64,000 nucleotides of DNA from Laetiporus sulphureus 93-53 (GCF_001632365.1 NW_024468547.1:269820-333819), one strand, 5' to 3'. Positions 34,692 to 46,225 are shown, counted from the stretch's first letter. The notes: generated by a model from the sequence alone, not told the origin. A program made the numbers and translations.

Positions 34692-35420
34692 GTTGAGATC
34701 TCTTCGAGGTTTTCTGGGAAGTGATTGGAAAGACCAGGAAGCTCAGCTGCGCTCCCCGGCGCTTGTCAGTTGCCGCCGTGTCGGGAGTTGACCACGTGAT
34801 GCATGGATTCGGCTGTAGTGGTTCTATCACTGCTCTGGCAGACTGGCACACAACAATGAGTTTCCTCCGTAATGAAGATAAAATTGCACAGAATGCTGTG
34901 TGCAGTTGGCCGTCAGTCTTGTACGGTCAAACAACACTGTCGCTTCCTTATGGGGAAGTCACGTCACTATGGCAGTCACAGTTTCCTGGACTCGTGGTCA
35001 CGCGTGACATTGGCCCATTACGTGTGGAATACGTGGAGTCCCAGCTGCGAATGTCGCCAGCGCATTTAATTGACTCCATTCCACCATCGGTCATGGTATG
35101 TTCCGAATGCGCTTGCATTTCGATTTGTGAAGCTCATGGCCATTACTTAGTCTGATTCAGAACCTACTCGTGCAAACGGTGCAGGTCGCCCAAGCTCTAG
35201 CGGGGTCGCGAAACCTCCTGGTGCGCAGATCCGGTGCGTTGACACGCTTTTGCTTCGAGGACGTAGCTCATACTTTGTTGCATGCTTGACTTTAATCATG
35301 CTCTGGCTTCAATGCTTTGATTCGCAACGTATTCATTGGATCGTAGACGGCGAGCGGCAGGCTCACAAGCCGCAAGGCCGAACTCGAGTCGCGCAGCGGG
35401 GGCAGGAGGGTCGTCAAACA
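34692..35420. other. Upstream region of VAMP7-like gene, no gene recognised
   Basis: Contains a 144-codon plus-strand ORF (34721-35155) with no domain and no paralogue in the window. Probably promoter and spacer. Confidence 0.4.
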
Positions 35421-37010
35421 CCATGCTCAAGCTGTACACTGACGATTCACCGGGACTCCGAGTGTGCGTGGTTTCCCCTTTGCTCATTCCTCTTCCATCT
35501 ATCCTCGAGGGCCAGTTTCGAGAGGAAGGGAAACATGTCGGTCATGAGTTGAGCGCACCGCTGACTTGCTATCACACACGTACAGGGATCCATTCATCGT
35601 GCTCGTGCTCTCCCTCTCCTTTATTGCCTCTATCTTCTTCCTCCATATTTCCGCCAAGATCATTCGCGCCTTCACAAAATAGCCGCCTCGCAGTGCTGTT
35701 CGCTCGCTCGCTTCACGCCTTGCATACGCGTTCCGGAAGGCTTGTCAAGTGTCCTGTGTGTACTCGTACAGGAGGGTACCGAATCATATGGTGTGCATGC
35801 GGTTTGGGCTTGCCGCCTTGGTTCATGATGACTTGGATTAGGCCTTAATTGGATATCCAGGTAGGGCGCCTGGAAGGACGTTCGTATATCAACATACCCT
35901 ATCATGCTGCATTGCACATGCAGAGCTCGTTATACTAAACAGAGTCATATTACCCATGCTTTGTGCAATGCGGTTGCTGGTTTGCCATGTTTGAGAGTCT
36001 GGTGAACGTCAATGCGATCTCTGTGAGTCGTCCCATATGCAACATGCGGACGGCGTGTGGAACGCAACAGGTCTTTGCGAATCGTACGCAGCGCCGATGG
36101 GAAGCGTCATCGTGGGTTCAGCAGCGCTTCAGGTGTGTAAATTACTCTAAACGCTATGCCACGTACTGACCGATTTCCCGCGCTGCATGCGTGGCACAAT
36201 CGCAGCAACCCTCATGTGCCTGGAGAAGCCTCACCTTTACTCCAGTGGCACCAGCTCCACGCATATCATCTTCTACGCAGCGTGCGGTTCGCGTTAGGCT
36301 CGGGAACAGTGTCGAAGAGGATGCTGCCATCCGATTGACATGCCTGCAATGCGTGGCTCCTAGAACTCGTCGACGCGAGCAGCCAGATCTACAGAACATG
36401 ACCGCCATGCCGCTGGAATAAGGCGTAACTGTGCGGGAATGCGGTTCGCGAGATACAGCAGCTCTTCTATCCTTTAGCACAGAAACCGCGTGCATCCGAT
36501 AACATAACGAAAACGCTCGTTCACAAATACTCAAGAAAATACGGAGGTATGGAAACGTAGTAGTCGAATTTAACTCTACTCTATGATTACGGAGACGGCC
36601 TCGTACGCGGAATCAGCCATGTCGTGCTCATCTACGTCATCGCGCGCGATGAGAGCGAAGCCGCGCGACTGGTGGGCCGCCGCAGCTTGCGCAAGGGCTG
36701 AGACCATGTGTGTCTCAACGGCGTACCAGAACGCGGATATTTTCGCGCGTCGACGAGCTGATGGACTTTACCAGTGCCACACAGAAGTCGTTCCGGGAGA
36801 GCGCGTCAACGTTGATCGACTGTAGGGATGGGAAGCACGGCACGTCGGAGGGAAACTCGAGGTCTTCAAACTCATCATCATCGTTGATCGTGAGGCTGAT
36901 ATCCTCCAGACAGACAACAGATAGTGCGAGGAAGGCCTGTGGAGAGACCTGGCAATGTGTCTCGAACACCCTGAGGTTCACCCCGTCTGGGGGGTGGGGG
37001 GAGAAAGCTA
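35396..37010 (+). repeat. Segmental duplication, copy 1 (membrane tail and F-box scrap)
   Basis: Matches 38400-40000 in the same orientation. Order in both copies: membrane-protein tail, F-box 3' flank, F-box coding DNA. The shared F-box 3' flank is clear from a common GTTTCTT-free AT-rich block ending AACGAAAACGCTCGTTC. This copy has lost the F-box 3' coding part and everything upstream of the middle of that gene. Confidence 0.8.
35421..35682 (+). pseudogene. Broken copy of a small membrane-protein gene (copy 1)
   Basis: The frame here encodes LEGQFREEGKHVG and then, one frame away, YRDPFIVLVLSLSFIASIF with a short basic tail (SAKIIRAFTK) to a stop. Comparison with 38420-38645 shows one base missing near 35555 between the two parts, so this copy is frameshifted although its membrane segment and tail are intact. 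The start and any upstream exons are not found. The family is not recognised. Confidence 0.5.
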
Positions 37011-37014
37011 TCAT
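36583..37014 (-). pseudogene. Truncated F-box/LRR-like copy
   Basis: Matches the middle of the intact gene at 39179-40700 (shared INDDDEFEDLEFPSDVPCFP). Relative to that gene the whole 3' part (about 39150-39580) is deleted, and homology stops near 37000, upstream of which lies unrelated gag-like sequence. No start, no F-box, no C-terminus: a remnant. Confidence 0.8.
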
Positions 37015-37068
37015 CTAAGTCTTGTCATAGCCTGACACGAGCTGGCAGCGAGCGAGATGCACGGTGTT

Positions 37069-37287
37069 TTACAGATCAGTAATGGTGGGTTCTACGGTTG
37101 CGGGCGTACCGTTGAAGGTGCGTGGATCATTGAAGCGGATTACACCCGAGGGGCTGGTGCCCGAGGTGCCCGAAGCGGGCGCCGCACCTTGCAAAGAGGT
37201 AGCGAAATTCCCCAGAGCAACCTGTATAGAGGCCTGGTTGGTGACGAAAGTAGTCTGTGCGCCGGCGAGGCCGTCGATGGCCTTCAC
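37069..37287 (-). mobile_element. Possible Ty3/gypsy gag scrap
   Basis: Open minus-strand frame reading AIDGLAGAQTTFVTNQAS... and RFNDPRTFNGTPATVEP. The pattern of a Pro/Ser-rich linker followed by P.TF.GT....EP resembles the N-terminus of fungal LTR-retrotransposon Gag. No zinc knuckle, protease, reverse transcriptase or LTR was found nearby, so this is at most a fragment. Confidence 0.3.
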
Positions 37288-37397
37288 AGCCTATGCGAGG
37301 GCTCGCAAGGCGGGGGATCATCAGTGCCAACAGGCACTGCATGGCTTGGGGCTGAGCATTCGAGGAGGGATCGAAACGACTATCAGCTGCCAGTGGC

Positions 37398-38410
37398 ATT
37401 GACCACCAGAAGCGAAGCCTGCTGGAGCAGCTCGGCCAAGGTGTATCATAGATAGGCCATATCATCCTTCGGGAAGACCGCCCACACGGTCGGTAGCGCT
37501 GCGAAGACTGAAGAATGGAGGTCACGATGTCTAGGCGCCTCATGTTCACAATGTCTACACACATATATATATCATGCCTCCGTGCCTCTTTGCCTAGCCG
37601 CACATCCGATAGAGGCCAGGCGACCGGAGCGTGCCAGGCGGACCAAACGTCTGATTCGCCCGCTGCTCTGATCGTCTTCCATCATGCTGGTGCTGCAACC
37701 CTCCTCGGCTTGCGACGTCTGCATGGAGACGTACGATAATGAACGGGACCCCCACTTAATCTCCTGTGGGCACACGTTCTGTCTGAGGTGTGTAATTAGC
37801 CGGAATGTAAATGCCAGGGGATCTGATATGTCTATGTTCCGTTCCCGCTGTTGTGATCTTAGCTGTCTTGAACTGCTGATCCCACAGCGCTGCCCTCTCT
37901 GCCGGAGAGACTTCGATCCAGATCAAGTTCGCCGACTGTATGTCAGTGAGGATGATCGGTCGGCGACCCCTGCGCTCTCAAACGTGACAATCAGTGAGTG
38001 CTCTTCATATGCACAGCAATAGCTTAAGAGATTTTACGCGTATGGTAGCTGCAAGCGCACTGGCTTCCGAGGTAAGCCAGGTATTCGAGGATATACATCA
38101 ATGGCTAACGACACAAGGGCCTGACGAGGTATGAGAGACAATCTCCTCCCTAACGTAACGCTGATTGCTGCGTTTTTAGCATGCGGATCTCCGCTCTGCA
38201 CACTTACTTCTCTACCAATATACACATCTGCTGAGCAGATGTGCGAAGGAGAGGCAAGCTCTCGCTGATCTGCAACGGACATGCCGCGATATGGAGGAGC
38301 ATATGCGCCTAGAAAGAGCAGCCGCTGATGCACGGTACCAGAATCTCGAGGCTGAACGCCGCAAACTCAGTGAGGAGCTGCAGGAAGTAGAACGGACACG
38401 CCATAACCAT
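37398..38410 (+). repeat. Segmental duplication, copy 2 (RING D block)
   Basis: Same orientation as 28974-30180. Upstream flank and gene are both included. The 3' boundary falls within the coiled-coil exon, after ACGGACACGCC, where the sequence passes into the membrane-tail block. Confidence 0.85.
37684..38410 (+). pseudogene. Broken RING-finger gene D (copy of C)
   Basis: Duplicate of RING gene C. It keeps MLVLQPSSACDVC, SCGHTFCLRC, RCPLCRRDF and most of the coiled coil. It is disabled by a Trp-to-stop change (TAG where C has TGG, near 38023) and a one-base insertion shortly after. About 200 bases are deleted, removing the end of exon 3, both small introns and the 4-nt exon. The deletion joins CTCGAG to GCTGAACGCCGC; GCTGAA flanks both ends in gene C, suggesting microhomology-mediated loss. 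Downstream it runs into the unrelated membrane-tail fragment. Confidence 0.85.
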
Positions 38411-40000
38411 TCACCAAAACTTCGAGTGTACGTGGTCTTTCTTTTGCTCATTCTTTTTCCATCTACTCTCGAGGGCCGGTTTCGAGAGGAAGGAAAAGAT
38501 GTCGGTCTTGAGTCGAACGCAACCGCTGACTTGCTATCACACTGGTACAGGGATCCATTCATTGTGCTTTTGCTCTCCCTCTCCCTTATTATCTCTATCA
38601 TCTTACCCCATCTCTGAGCCAAGATCATCTGCACCTTCACAAAATAGCCGCCTCGCAGTGCCGTTCACTTGCTCACTTCACGCCTTGCGTACGCATTTCG
38701 GGAGGCTTGTCAAGTGTCCTCGTACAGGAGAGTACCGAATCATATGGTGTGCATGCGGTTTGGGCTTGCCGCCTTGGTTTCATTATGACTTGGATTAGGC
38801 CTAGAGTGGATACACAGGTAGAGCGCCTGGAAGGACGTTCGTATATCAACATACCCTATCATGCCGCATTGCACATGCAGAGCTCGTTATACTAAACCGA
38901 GTCACTTCATCTGGAGAAGCCTCGCCTTTACTCCAAAGGAACAGTGTGTGGCTCCTAAAACTCGTTGACGCGAGCAGTCACAACACGAGCACCACAGCAA
39001 GCAAGATATAGCAGCTATTCTATTCTTTAGCACAGTAATCGCGTGCATCCCGATAAATTAACGAAAACGCTCGTTCAACAAAGAAAATAAAGAGGTATGT
39101 ACAGATAAAATCCAAATTTAAGTCTACTCTGTGACCACGGAGACTAATCATTGTGCTGATCATGATCGCTATCCATGATCAGTGGATGAACTCGTCCATA
39201 ATGGTATGCCGAGGGGTTTGTAGGCGAGGGAACACAGTCTGCAAATATTCAGCGAGGGCCGTTTGGTTGGGCACGGGCCCCGATGTTATCTCCATCATGT
39301 ACACTATCGAAGAAGATTTCCAGTCATTGGGGATGGGGGGAATGTCGCGCACGCTGAGCGGTATGACAACTCTCCTGAGAATACGGAACGCGTCCGCGAT
39401 GATCTTCAAGGCATCCAGCGTCGGCCACTGTGTCGGAAACACGTACAGCACTAGCTCGTCCAATACTGGAAAGGCACGGCCAAATGTGTGAAATAGTTCG
39501 GGCGTGAGCGCCAGAGACGCGATTTCGAGGTGGAGAACTATCACTGATGAGATCTGCAGGAGTGGCGACAGGGTGTTGAGAGTGACCTCGTACGCGGAAT
39601 CAGGCATGTCTAGGTCATCTACATCATCGCGCGCGATGAGAGCGAAGCCGCGCAGCCGGTGGGCCGACGCGGCTTGCGCGAGGGCTGAGACCATGTGTGT
39701 CTCGACGGAGTACGCTGTAACAACGCGGATATCTTCGAGCGTCGACGAGCTGATGGACTTTATCAGTGCCACACAGGAGTCGTTCAGGTAGAGTGCGTCG
39801 ACGTTGATCGACTGTAGAGATGGGAAGCATGGCACGTCGGACGGAAACTCGAGGTCTTCAAACTCATCATCATCGTTGATCGAGAGGCTGATATCCTCTA
39901 GACGAGACATAGCGGATAGCGCGAGGATGGCCTGTGGAGAGATCTGGCAATTTGTCTCGAAGGTCCTGAGGTTCAGGCCGTCTAGGATGGCATCGGGCAA
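38400..40000 (+). repeat. Segmental duplication, copy 2 (membrane tail and intact F-box)
   Basis: Counterpart of 35396-37010. In this copy the F-box gene is complete, while the membrane-tail fragment carries an extra stop. Confidence 0.8.
38420..38645 (+). pseudogene. Broken copy of a small membrane-protein gene (copy 2)
   Basis: Here the frame is continuous from VYVVFLLLILFPSTLEGRF through YRDPFIVLLLSLSLIISI but ends at a TGA just before the basic tail, which is still visible downstream in frame (AKII.TFTK). Copy 1 has the tail but is frameshifted earlier, so neither copy is intact. An N-terminal hydrophobic stretch and a second membrane segment suggest a small two-pass or signal-anchored protein. 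Confidence 0.5.
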
Positions 40001-40700
40001 GGGATCATCTTCGGTGAATCCGCTGATCTCCAGCAGCAGCAGATTGGGGGATCGCTTGGGTATGCACTCGAAGTGACATGCGCATGCAGGAATGTAGTTG
40101 GAGACATATAGCTCTATCACGGATGGACCCAGGACGCCAGGGAGGAGGACGAGTGAACGAGGGTGGCAATGTTGCCAGTGGACGGTACGCAGCTTCGGGA
40201 ACAGGACGAAGCCCTCAGGCATGTTGTCAAAGAAACGATAAATCGATGGATTCGAAAGGAAGTCTTCATTCACATCCCAGATGAACTCTGTTAAATGGTG
40301 TGCATAGCCCCGGAGCCGTGTTGCACGCTCGAAATCAACCTGAAGAAGCACCTAAAGAGGAGTATCCCAATCATTAGCGATCAGGTCTCACGTCGTTCAG
40401 CGTTACTGGAATACGCACAATCTGTTTGCCATCACCAGTCAGAGAGTCTGCTTCGCTCCACATATCGTCGGGAAGCAGCTTGATGTAATCGATGATGCCT
40501 TGCTTCTTCGACCACAAGTGGCGAAAAGTGTTGTCGGCCAGAGTCTTGTTGGTAAGGGCAAAGTTATACATTGTTCCTATGTGATCGTCATAATCATCGC
40601 CGATAGAGCCAACGATGTGGTCCACAAGCTGGTTTATGCCCAGCACCCGGTGGCAAGCTTCATATTGAGCATCTTGTTGAGATGAGTTTCCCGCAGACAT
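39179..40700 (-). CDS. F-box/LRR-like protein
   Basis: Typical Agaricomycete F-box-like protein, by family a substrate receptor of SCF ubiquitin ligases. Exons 40700-40392 and 40351-39179 give 493 residues. Exon 1 has an F-box-like N-terminus (VLGINQLVDHIVGSI, then FALTNKTLADNTFRHLW). Exon 2 has irregular leucine-rich segments (FPKLRTVHWQHC, LLLLEISGF, SRLEDISLSINDDDEF, FPSLQSINVDAL). Start: the ATG at 40700 gives MSAGNSS; an in-frame ATG at 40727 adds nine residues and is not excluded. Intron 40352-40391 is 40 nt, short but consensus. A truncated duplicate lies at 36583. Confidence 0.8.
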
Positions 40701-42102
40701 ACTATAGAGCGAATGGACGTTAAGCAACGCTGATCACTTATCAAGGGATGAGGGAGATGTGGAAGTGGTATGGAGACGGTTCGGGTGACGATGACTCCTT
40801 ATATACTGTTGTCCTAGTTGTACCAAAAAGGAGCGACCGGCCAAAGCGCTTGGCGACCAGGGTCTACTGGCGCCATGCCCCTCATCGATGCTTAGGACGG
40901 CTTTGACCGCACTAGTCGCACCTACTGCCCACGCGCGGACACCGTTGTTTCAGAAAATTTTCAGAACGGTCAGCATCGGGCCTGGTAATAGCGTCGATCC
41001 GTGAATCCTATCCGTAAGATGCGGATGCACGCCACTCGATCGCGTCGGAAAAATATAACAAGCATCATCCTGTGCCACTGGGAGTGGTCCTAGGATGACG
41101 CTGGCTCTGCACACGGACGAGCGCATCTTCCGCAGATTTTGAATGGAATCAGCCGAGAGCAGCACTCACCTCAGTCGTTGTCGGACACCACAGGTGCTGT
41201 GTCTTTCCTCGAGGGTCCGACTCGAACGTCGCCAAAAAATATAACACAGCGTGCATAGCAACATTTTTCCATTGGAAAACAGTAGAGAAACTCTGAAAAC
41301 ATATTAAGCTTCGATTTGGAAAAATGGTGAAGAAATTGAAGCTTCCTCCATCATTAGATTGCTATATATGGGCATATACTACCCAAATATGGAAAATAGT
41401 ACATAATATCTCTTAGCATTTTTCCAAGGCAGGGCTTTATATTCTTTTACTATATTTTCACGGTTTCTTCAGTGGGAAAATATTGCTATGCATGCTGTGT
41501 AACGCTAGTGCTCAACTATTACTGTGACTCGGAGTTAGCCAGTCGGTATAGACGGTTGCCTGTACCAGTCACGAAGGAATTAGATGTCAATCGCACAACT
41601 GCACATCGTTACCCACCGATTGATCCTCGAGAAGATGTCCATGTTCCACTCGACAATGCGAGGTCCTGTGCAGACGCTGGAGGCTGCAGTCAAGCTTCAT
41701 GGCCGCCCACAAACACAAACAGGTTCACAATACCATCTAAATACCACGATCACGTGACCAAAACGGATTCCAAGCGCGGCCCTGCGCGGCCACTACTTTT
41801 CTTTCCGAATTGCTCTGGCTAGAAATGCTTGCAAAGGAAGCGCGAAATACCCGCAAACGCGTGTGACAAGCTTAAGGTGAATCGCAGACATTCTTCAAGC
41901 TGGCAGCTCAAAGAATCAAGCGATCAAGTGTCTTCTAGTATGCTTGGTTAGCCACTTACAACCTCACATTAATGCCGCTGCTACTACTAAATACACATGC
42001 TTTAACGGCATCGTTTGGCATATGGAGCCATAAGCCAGTAGAGAAACGTCCACGTATGCGCATCTGAAACGTCACGTTCCCGGCTTGCCGAGCCCAGCGA
42101 TC
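40701..42102. other. Intergenic with an AT-rich block
   Basis: Upstream DNA of the F-box gene and 3' flank of the SLD3-like gene. The stretch 41221-41475 is clearly richer in A and T than its surroundings. The short motif CAAAAAATATAACA near 41232 is echoed by GAAAAATATAACA near 41047. No gene recognised; the 116-codon plus ORF at 41472 has no features. Confidence 0.5.
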
Positions 42103-43944
42103 TTAACCAAGCAAAAGGACATCTGGTGAGCTGGGCAAGACCCAATCTTCCTCCTCTGAGCCAACATCAGCAGGGGTCCCAAAGTCACAACTCGGCAACT
42201 GGGGCACCGTTCGACCATCGCTTCCCTGCGATGGCTCTCTAGGCAAGGCACGTCTCTTCGCAGCCTTCGGCTTGACAGGCGTCGCAGCAACCAGCATAAC
42301 GCCCTTGTCCTGCTCCCTTGTCTTCGCACACTGGCTCTCCGCGCGCGCAAGTTTCTTGCGCTCTTCTATTACCTTGGCTTTCGCAGCGGCCGACGCCCGC
42401 GCGTCTTTCTTGTCCTTCGCCTCGGCCTTGGCTTTGAACGTGGTCGTCATGCTCACCTCGCGATTGAGCACGCGCTTCTGCATCGTGTTCGCGCCGATGC
42501 TGGCAGATCGTGAGCGCGCCCCTTCCTCTTCCAATGACACCGAGAGCGAGCGCAAGCGTGTGTTCTGTGGCTCCTGGGACGGTCTGGTTTGTGAAACGCT
42601 GGTGCGCACGGACGAAGCGCGTGACAAGCTGGAAGAATCGCTAGGGCGCTTGAGACGTCTGTAATGTCGTCGCGGTGAGCCAGGCGGGGAGAGCATCTGC
42701 GAGTCAGAGTCGTCCGTGAATGGGGAGCTCGGGAAAACTTTCGAACGGAATAGCGCGCAGAGCTCTGGTAGCTTGTCCTTAAACCTGATTGACGTCTAGA
42801 TGAGCCGATCCAATGGAACGAGACAGGTCCTGCCCACGTACTGTTTCTCGATGACGTCCTCGCAGAACGCTTGCATCCAGTCCCTTTCATCAAGAGATTT
42901 CTTCTTGCCTTTCGTGTTCACGGAGTGCTGGACGTTTCTCTTGTCATCATCCGTCTCCAGCGACGTCATGAGCTGCCACATGGACATCTTGTCCATGAAC
43001 AACTCGAGACACTCTTCTAGAGAGAGTATACGGGGTGGAGGAGATGCAGAACGCTTTCGCTTTCGCTTCTTCGGCGATGATAAATGTGGGGAAAGCTCTG
43101 TTGCTGTGAGCTCGACAGGAGGTTTCGGAGCACCAGGCAAAGACAATAGAAGGAAGTGGAGGAGGATCTGAATCTGTACTCTAAGACCGGTCTCAGCATG
43201 GGTAACGAAGAGATTCCACAATGGACTCACTCCCTTCGCTCCATACGAGCTAGCCATTCGTGTTTCCACCGATCATCCGCATCAAAGTCGCCTTGGGCCG
43301 CCGCAGCTTCCTCCTCGTCGGCCTTCTCGTATTTAAGTGCGAACCATATCATGTTCTCTTCTACATCTCCAGTACCACTGTCGTCCTCGAGAATCTGGCT
43401 GATCCGTGAGTGGTATTTCTGAGAGGCCAAGCGCGGAGTGAGCAAGATTGGCTGGAGGAGACCATGGAGGGGATGTTTCTCGCTGGTTGACGGTGTTTGA
43501 TCCGCTGCTCGGAGAAGTGTCGGGATAAGACATCGCAGAGGCGAGATAGACTGGAGACAGGTAGGTTAGGGACACGTGAATTCCGGAGGGATGCATCCCG
43601 CCTCGTGCGCTCGCGCGTCTGAGAAAGTGGATCGCTCCCGGACATACACCGCGGGGTGTATCATAGACTAGAACATACAAGAGGATTGCACGTACTTCAG
43701 GTAACCATAAGAAGTCCAGATATCTCCGCTGAACAAATTCGGCAGATGTAGAGGCTTGGATATCCGCGAAAGGGTAGTCATTGGATACAGATCGCCCTTG
43801 CGCGGCCGTCCACTTGACAGGACAGTCGACGGAGAGAACATAGCGTGCGTTTGGCATAAGTATTGAGGCAATGTTCACAAGTGGGATGATATGGATCAAT
43901 TGATGGGTAGTTGGAGAGTCCTGTCTAGCTAAGCAACGATTCAT
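42103..43944 (-). CDS. SLD3: SLD3-like DNA replication initiation protein
   Basis: Sld3 loads Cdc45 on origin-bound MCM helicase and is a CDK target at replication start. Exons 43944-43696, 43667-43650, 43550-43231, 43180-42842 and 42784-42103 give about 535 residues. Landmarks: FVQRRYLDFLWLPE, LLTPRLASQKYHSRI, WKHEWLARMERREVQIQILL, the LEECLELFMDKMSMWQLM helix and DERDWMQAFCEDVIE. FKDKLPELCALFRSKVFPS and a basic, Ser-rich tail with many SP/TP sites follow. The assignment rests on recognition of the fungal Sld3 core pattern; a search is needed to be certain. The 18-nt exon (SMIHPA) is optional: skipping it also keeps frame. The start codon lies exactly at the edge of DNA that is repeated with the neighbouring kinases. 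Confidence 0.7.
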
Positions 43945-44255
43945 GAAGACACTTCGGTCCTCTCAATTTGAGGCAGAAAAGCTCGTCAGTTTCGCCACCA
44001 CCGGTAAGCCGTCTAAGGCTGAAGTCAATGTTCTGATAAAGCCTGTGCGATCTTGATGACAATACGTGTACGGTCAAAGTCTATGTTGGCAGTAAGTCGA
44101 CCACACCGGAGTGTTGAAGTGGCACAATTCTGATATCATGCCTAAATATTACAGAATAATTATATCAGATCTAGTTTATTTATGTCCAGTCTATCTATCC
44201 CAGTCCAGTTATACTTAAGCTAGTCCAATATGTCCAGTGAGATAGTCGACATTGT
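43942..44255. promoter_or_regulatory. Shared SLD3/K2 intergenic promoter, duplicated elsewhere
   Basis: 312 bases between divergent starts. The segment up to about 44090 recurs at 45996-46120 and 51252-51370; the segment 44140-44250 recurs at 51400-51525. It contains several GTCCAGT/CCAGT motifs and AT-rich TATA-like DNA (TTTAT) within 110 bases of the K2 ATG. Confidence 0.6.
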
Positions 44256-45832
44256 ATGAATATATCCTGCGTTAACAAGGCCTGCTCGGCAGCCACGACG
44301 CAGCTCTCTGTGTACTGGAACGCAGATGACAACGTCGAAGATATCCGACGATACACCGCTGGGGGCTTTCATCCCATTCGCCTCGGCGATGTCGTATCTC
44401 CTCCTCTGAGCAGCTCAGAATCCAGTCCCGCAGGACAGTACCGCATCCTGCACAAGCTTGGCGACGGCGCGTTTGCGACAGTATGGTTGGCCGAGGTGCT
44501 CCACGTACCGTCGTGAGTCGAGTCTGCTTTCTATATTTCCATCTCATCCACCATACACCGCAGGCAACGTTATGTCGTGCTCAAGATCTGCGCCGCCGAG
44601 GCCGATGCGTGGCACGAACTCGATATATACAACCGCATCCCGTCTGGCGACGAGATGCAGAACGTGCTGCGGCTGCGCGACAGCTTCTCGCTGCACGGCC
44701 CGAATGGCGTGCACACGGTACTCGTGCACGATGTACTCGGGAACCTCTTGAACGCTGTGGACGCGCCTGGGGCGCGTAAGCATGCTCGGATGCTCTGTTG
44801 CCAGATTGCGTGTGGGCTCGCGGCGCTGCATCGGCATGGGATCGTGCATGGAGGTCTGTGACTTCGCTTCTTGGGATTAGGCAAACGGCAGACTGCTGAC
44901 GCCACCACCTAGATCTCCACTCAGGGAACGTCAGCATTGCCCTGCCCACGCTCGATGAACACCCCCCGCAGTCTATCATGGACCACTTTGGCAACCCAGA
45001 GTGCACTATCGTCCTCCCGACCGCGCCTCCGACGCACCCCGAGGCACTCCCGCCGTATCTGGTGCACCCGATTTCGATCTTTCACTACCTGGTGAGGAAG
45101 GATCCTGTATTCGCGGACACGCCCTTCCGTGCGGTGATTATGGATTTGGGAAATGGTTAGTACCTATTCATTTCAGGATATAGAGGTGAAGTGGTGTTTA
45201 CAGTGTGTAACAGCGATCGCAGTCGACGAGGAGACGCGCCCGTCGTCTACACCGGCTGCAGTATGTGCGCCGGAGCTGATGTTCGAACGTGTCGTCCGGT
45301 CGGTCCGCCCCTCGCCCACGCGAGCGAGCGATATCTGGTCGTTTGCATGTACGGTGAGCTAATTGACACTGTTACTGTCCCCGAACCACATCCGCTGACG
45401 CGGCATGTCTAGATGTACGAATTGGTGTTTGGATCGCGCCTGTTCCACTTCGCATCCCCAGATGATGCGCTGTTGGGTGCGATGGCGACGCTGTGCGGTG
45501 AGGTGCCGCTGGGATGGCAGAGCTATTGGGAGTCGCACGAATGGCTCGGGAGCTTAGGTGCGTTTGTAATTGGAGCCTTGCTCTGGGTGTGGGTGTGCTG
45601 GCTGATTGACTGAAATTGAATAGATATCTCGTGCAAGGCTACTGATGCTGAATGGGCACGCCGACTAAAAGATTGCGTGAGAGATGCCAGAGAGACGCAC
45701 ACGCAGGCAGAAGTTGAGGAATTTTTCGCGCTTCTTCGCTCCATGCTACAGATCGAGCCGGAGCGTCGAGTGAGTGTGGAGGAAGTGCTACAGCATCCGT
45801 GGTTTGCACGTGCAAACCATGTGTCAGGATGA
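44256..45832 (+). CDS. SRPK-like serine/threonine kinase K2
   Basis: Complete member of the kinase family. Exons 44256-44512, 44564-44853, 44913-45155, 45214-45353, 45413-45557 and 45624-45832 give 427 residues. N-lobe: GGFHPIRLGD, YRILHKLGDGAFATVWLAE; ATP lysine in RYVVLKICAAEA. Catalytic loop HGDLHSGN; metal-binding loop DLGNAIAVDEETRP, the SRPK-type replacement of DFG; activation segment ends CAPELMFERV. Then SDIWSFACT, ETHTQAEVEEFFALLRSML and HPWFARA close the C-lobe. All three catalytic elements (Lys, HxD, DxG) are present, so activity is expected. SRPK relatives phosphorylate SR-type RNA-binding proteins; here the substrate is unknown. It is divergent from SLD3 and probably the founder of the local duplicates. 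Confidence 0.92.
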
Positions 45833-45995
45833 TCCGTGCAGCGTGAAGACACTCTGAATCCCTGTATCTCATGTATAGGATCGGCGATGACGTTGAATAT
45901 TGGCCTTCCTCACTCTTCGTTCCCAGACGTGAACATGAACACTTGCAATGGCATCTGGCAGCGAGCATCAATGCGAAGTCCTGTCTGGCTCAGAA

Positions 45996-46120
45996 ATGAC
46001 TCATGAAGATGCTTCAATTCTCTCAATTTGAGGCAGAAACACTTGTCAGTATCGCCACCAGCGGTAAGTCGTCTATACCAAAGTCAATGTTCTAAGAAAG
46101 CCTGTGCGATCTCGATGACA
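45996..46120 (+). repeat. Copy of the SLD3-side promoter segment, downstream of K2
   Basis: Repeats 43942-44080 (CTCAATTTGAGGCAGAAA..., GTATCGCCACCAGCGGTAAG). It ends abruptly after a GGTCAAAG, with no kinase following: the kinase expected behind it is absent. Confidence 0.85.
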
Positions 46121-46225
46121 ATACGGTCAAAGAAGTTGTTCTATGCTTACCGAGTCACTTCATCTTGTCGTGCACATTCCATATAGAGCGGAGGCCCATG
46201 CAACCTCGTACTGATTGTTATCTTT

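Noticed and set aside
34721..35155. 144-codon plus ORF upstream of the VAMP7-like gene
   Set aside because: No motif and no supporting duplicate; overlaps the likely promoter.
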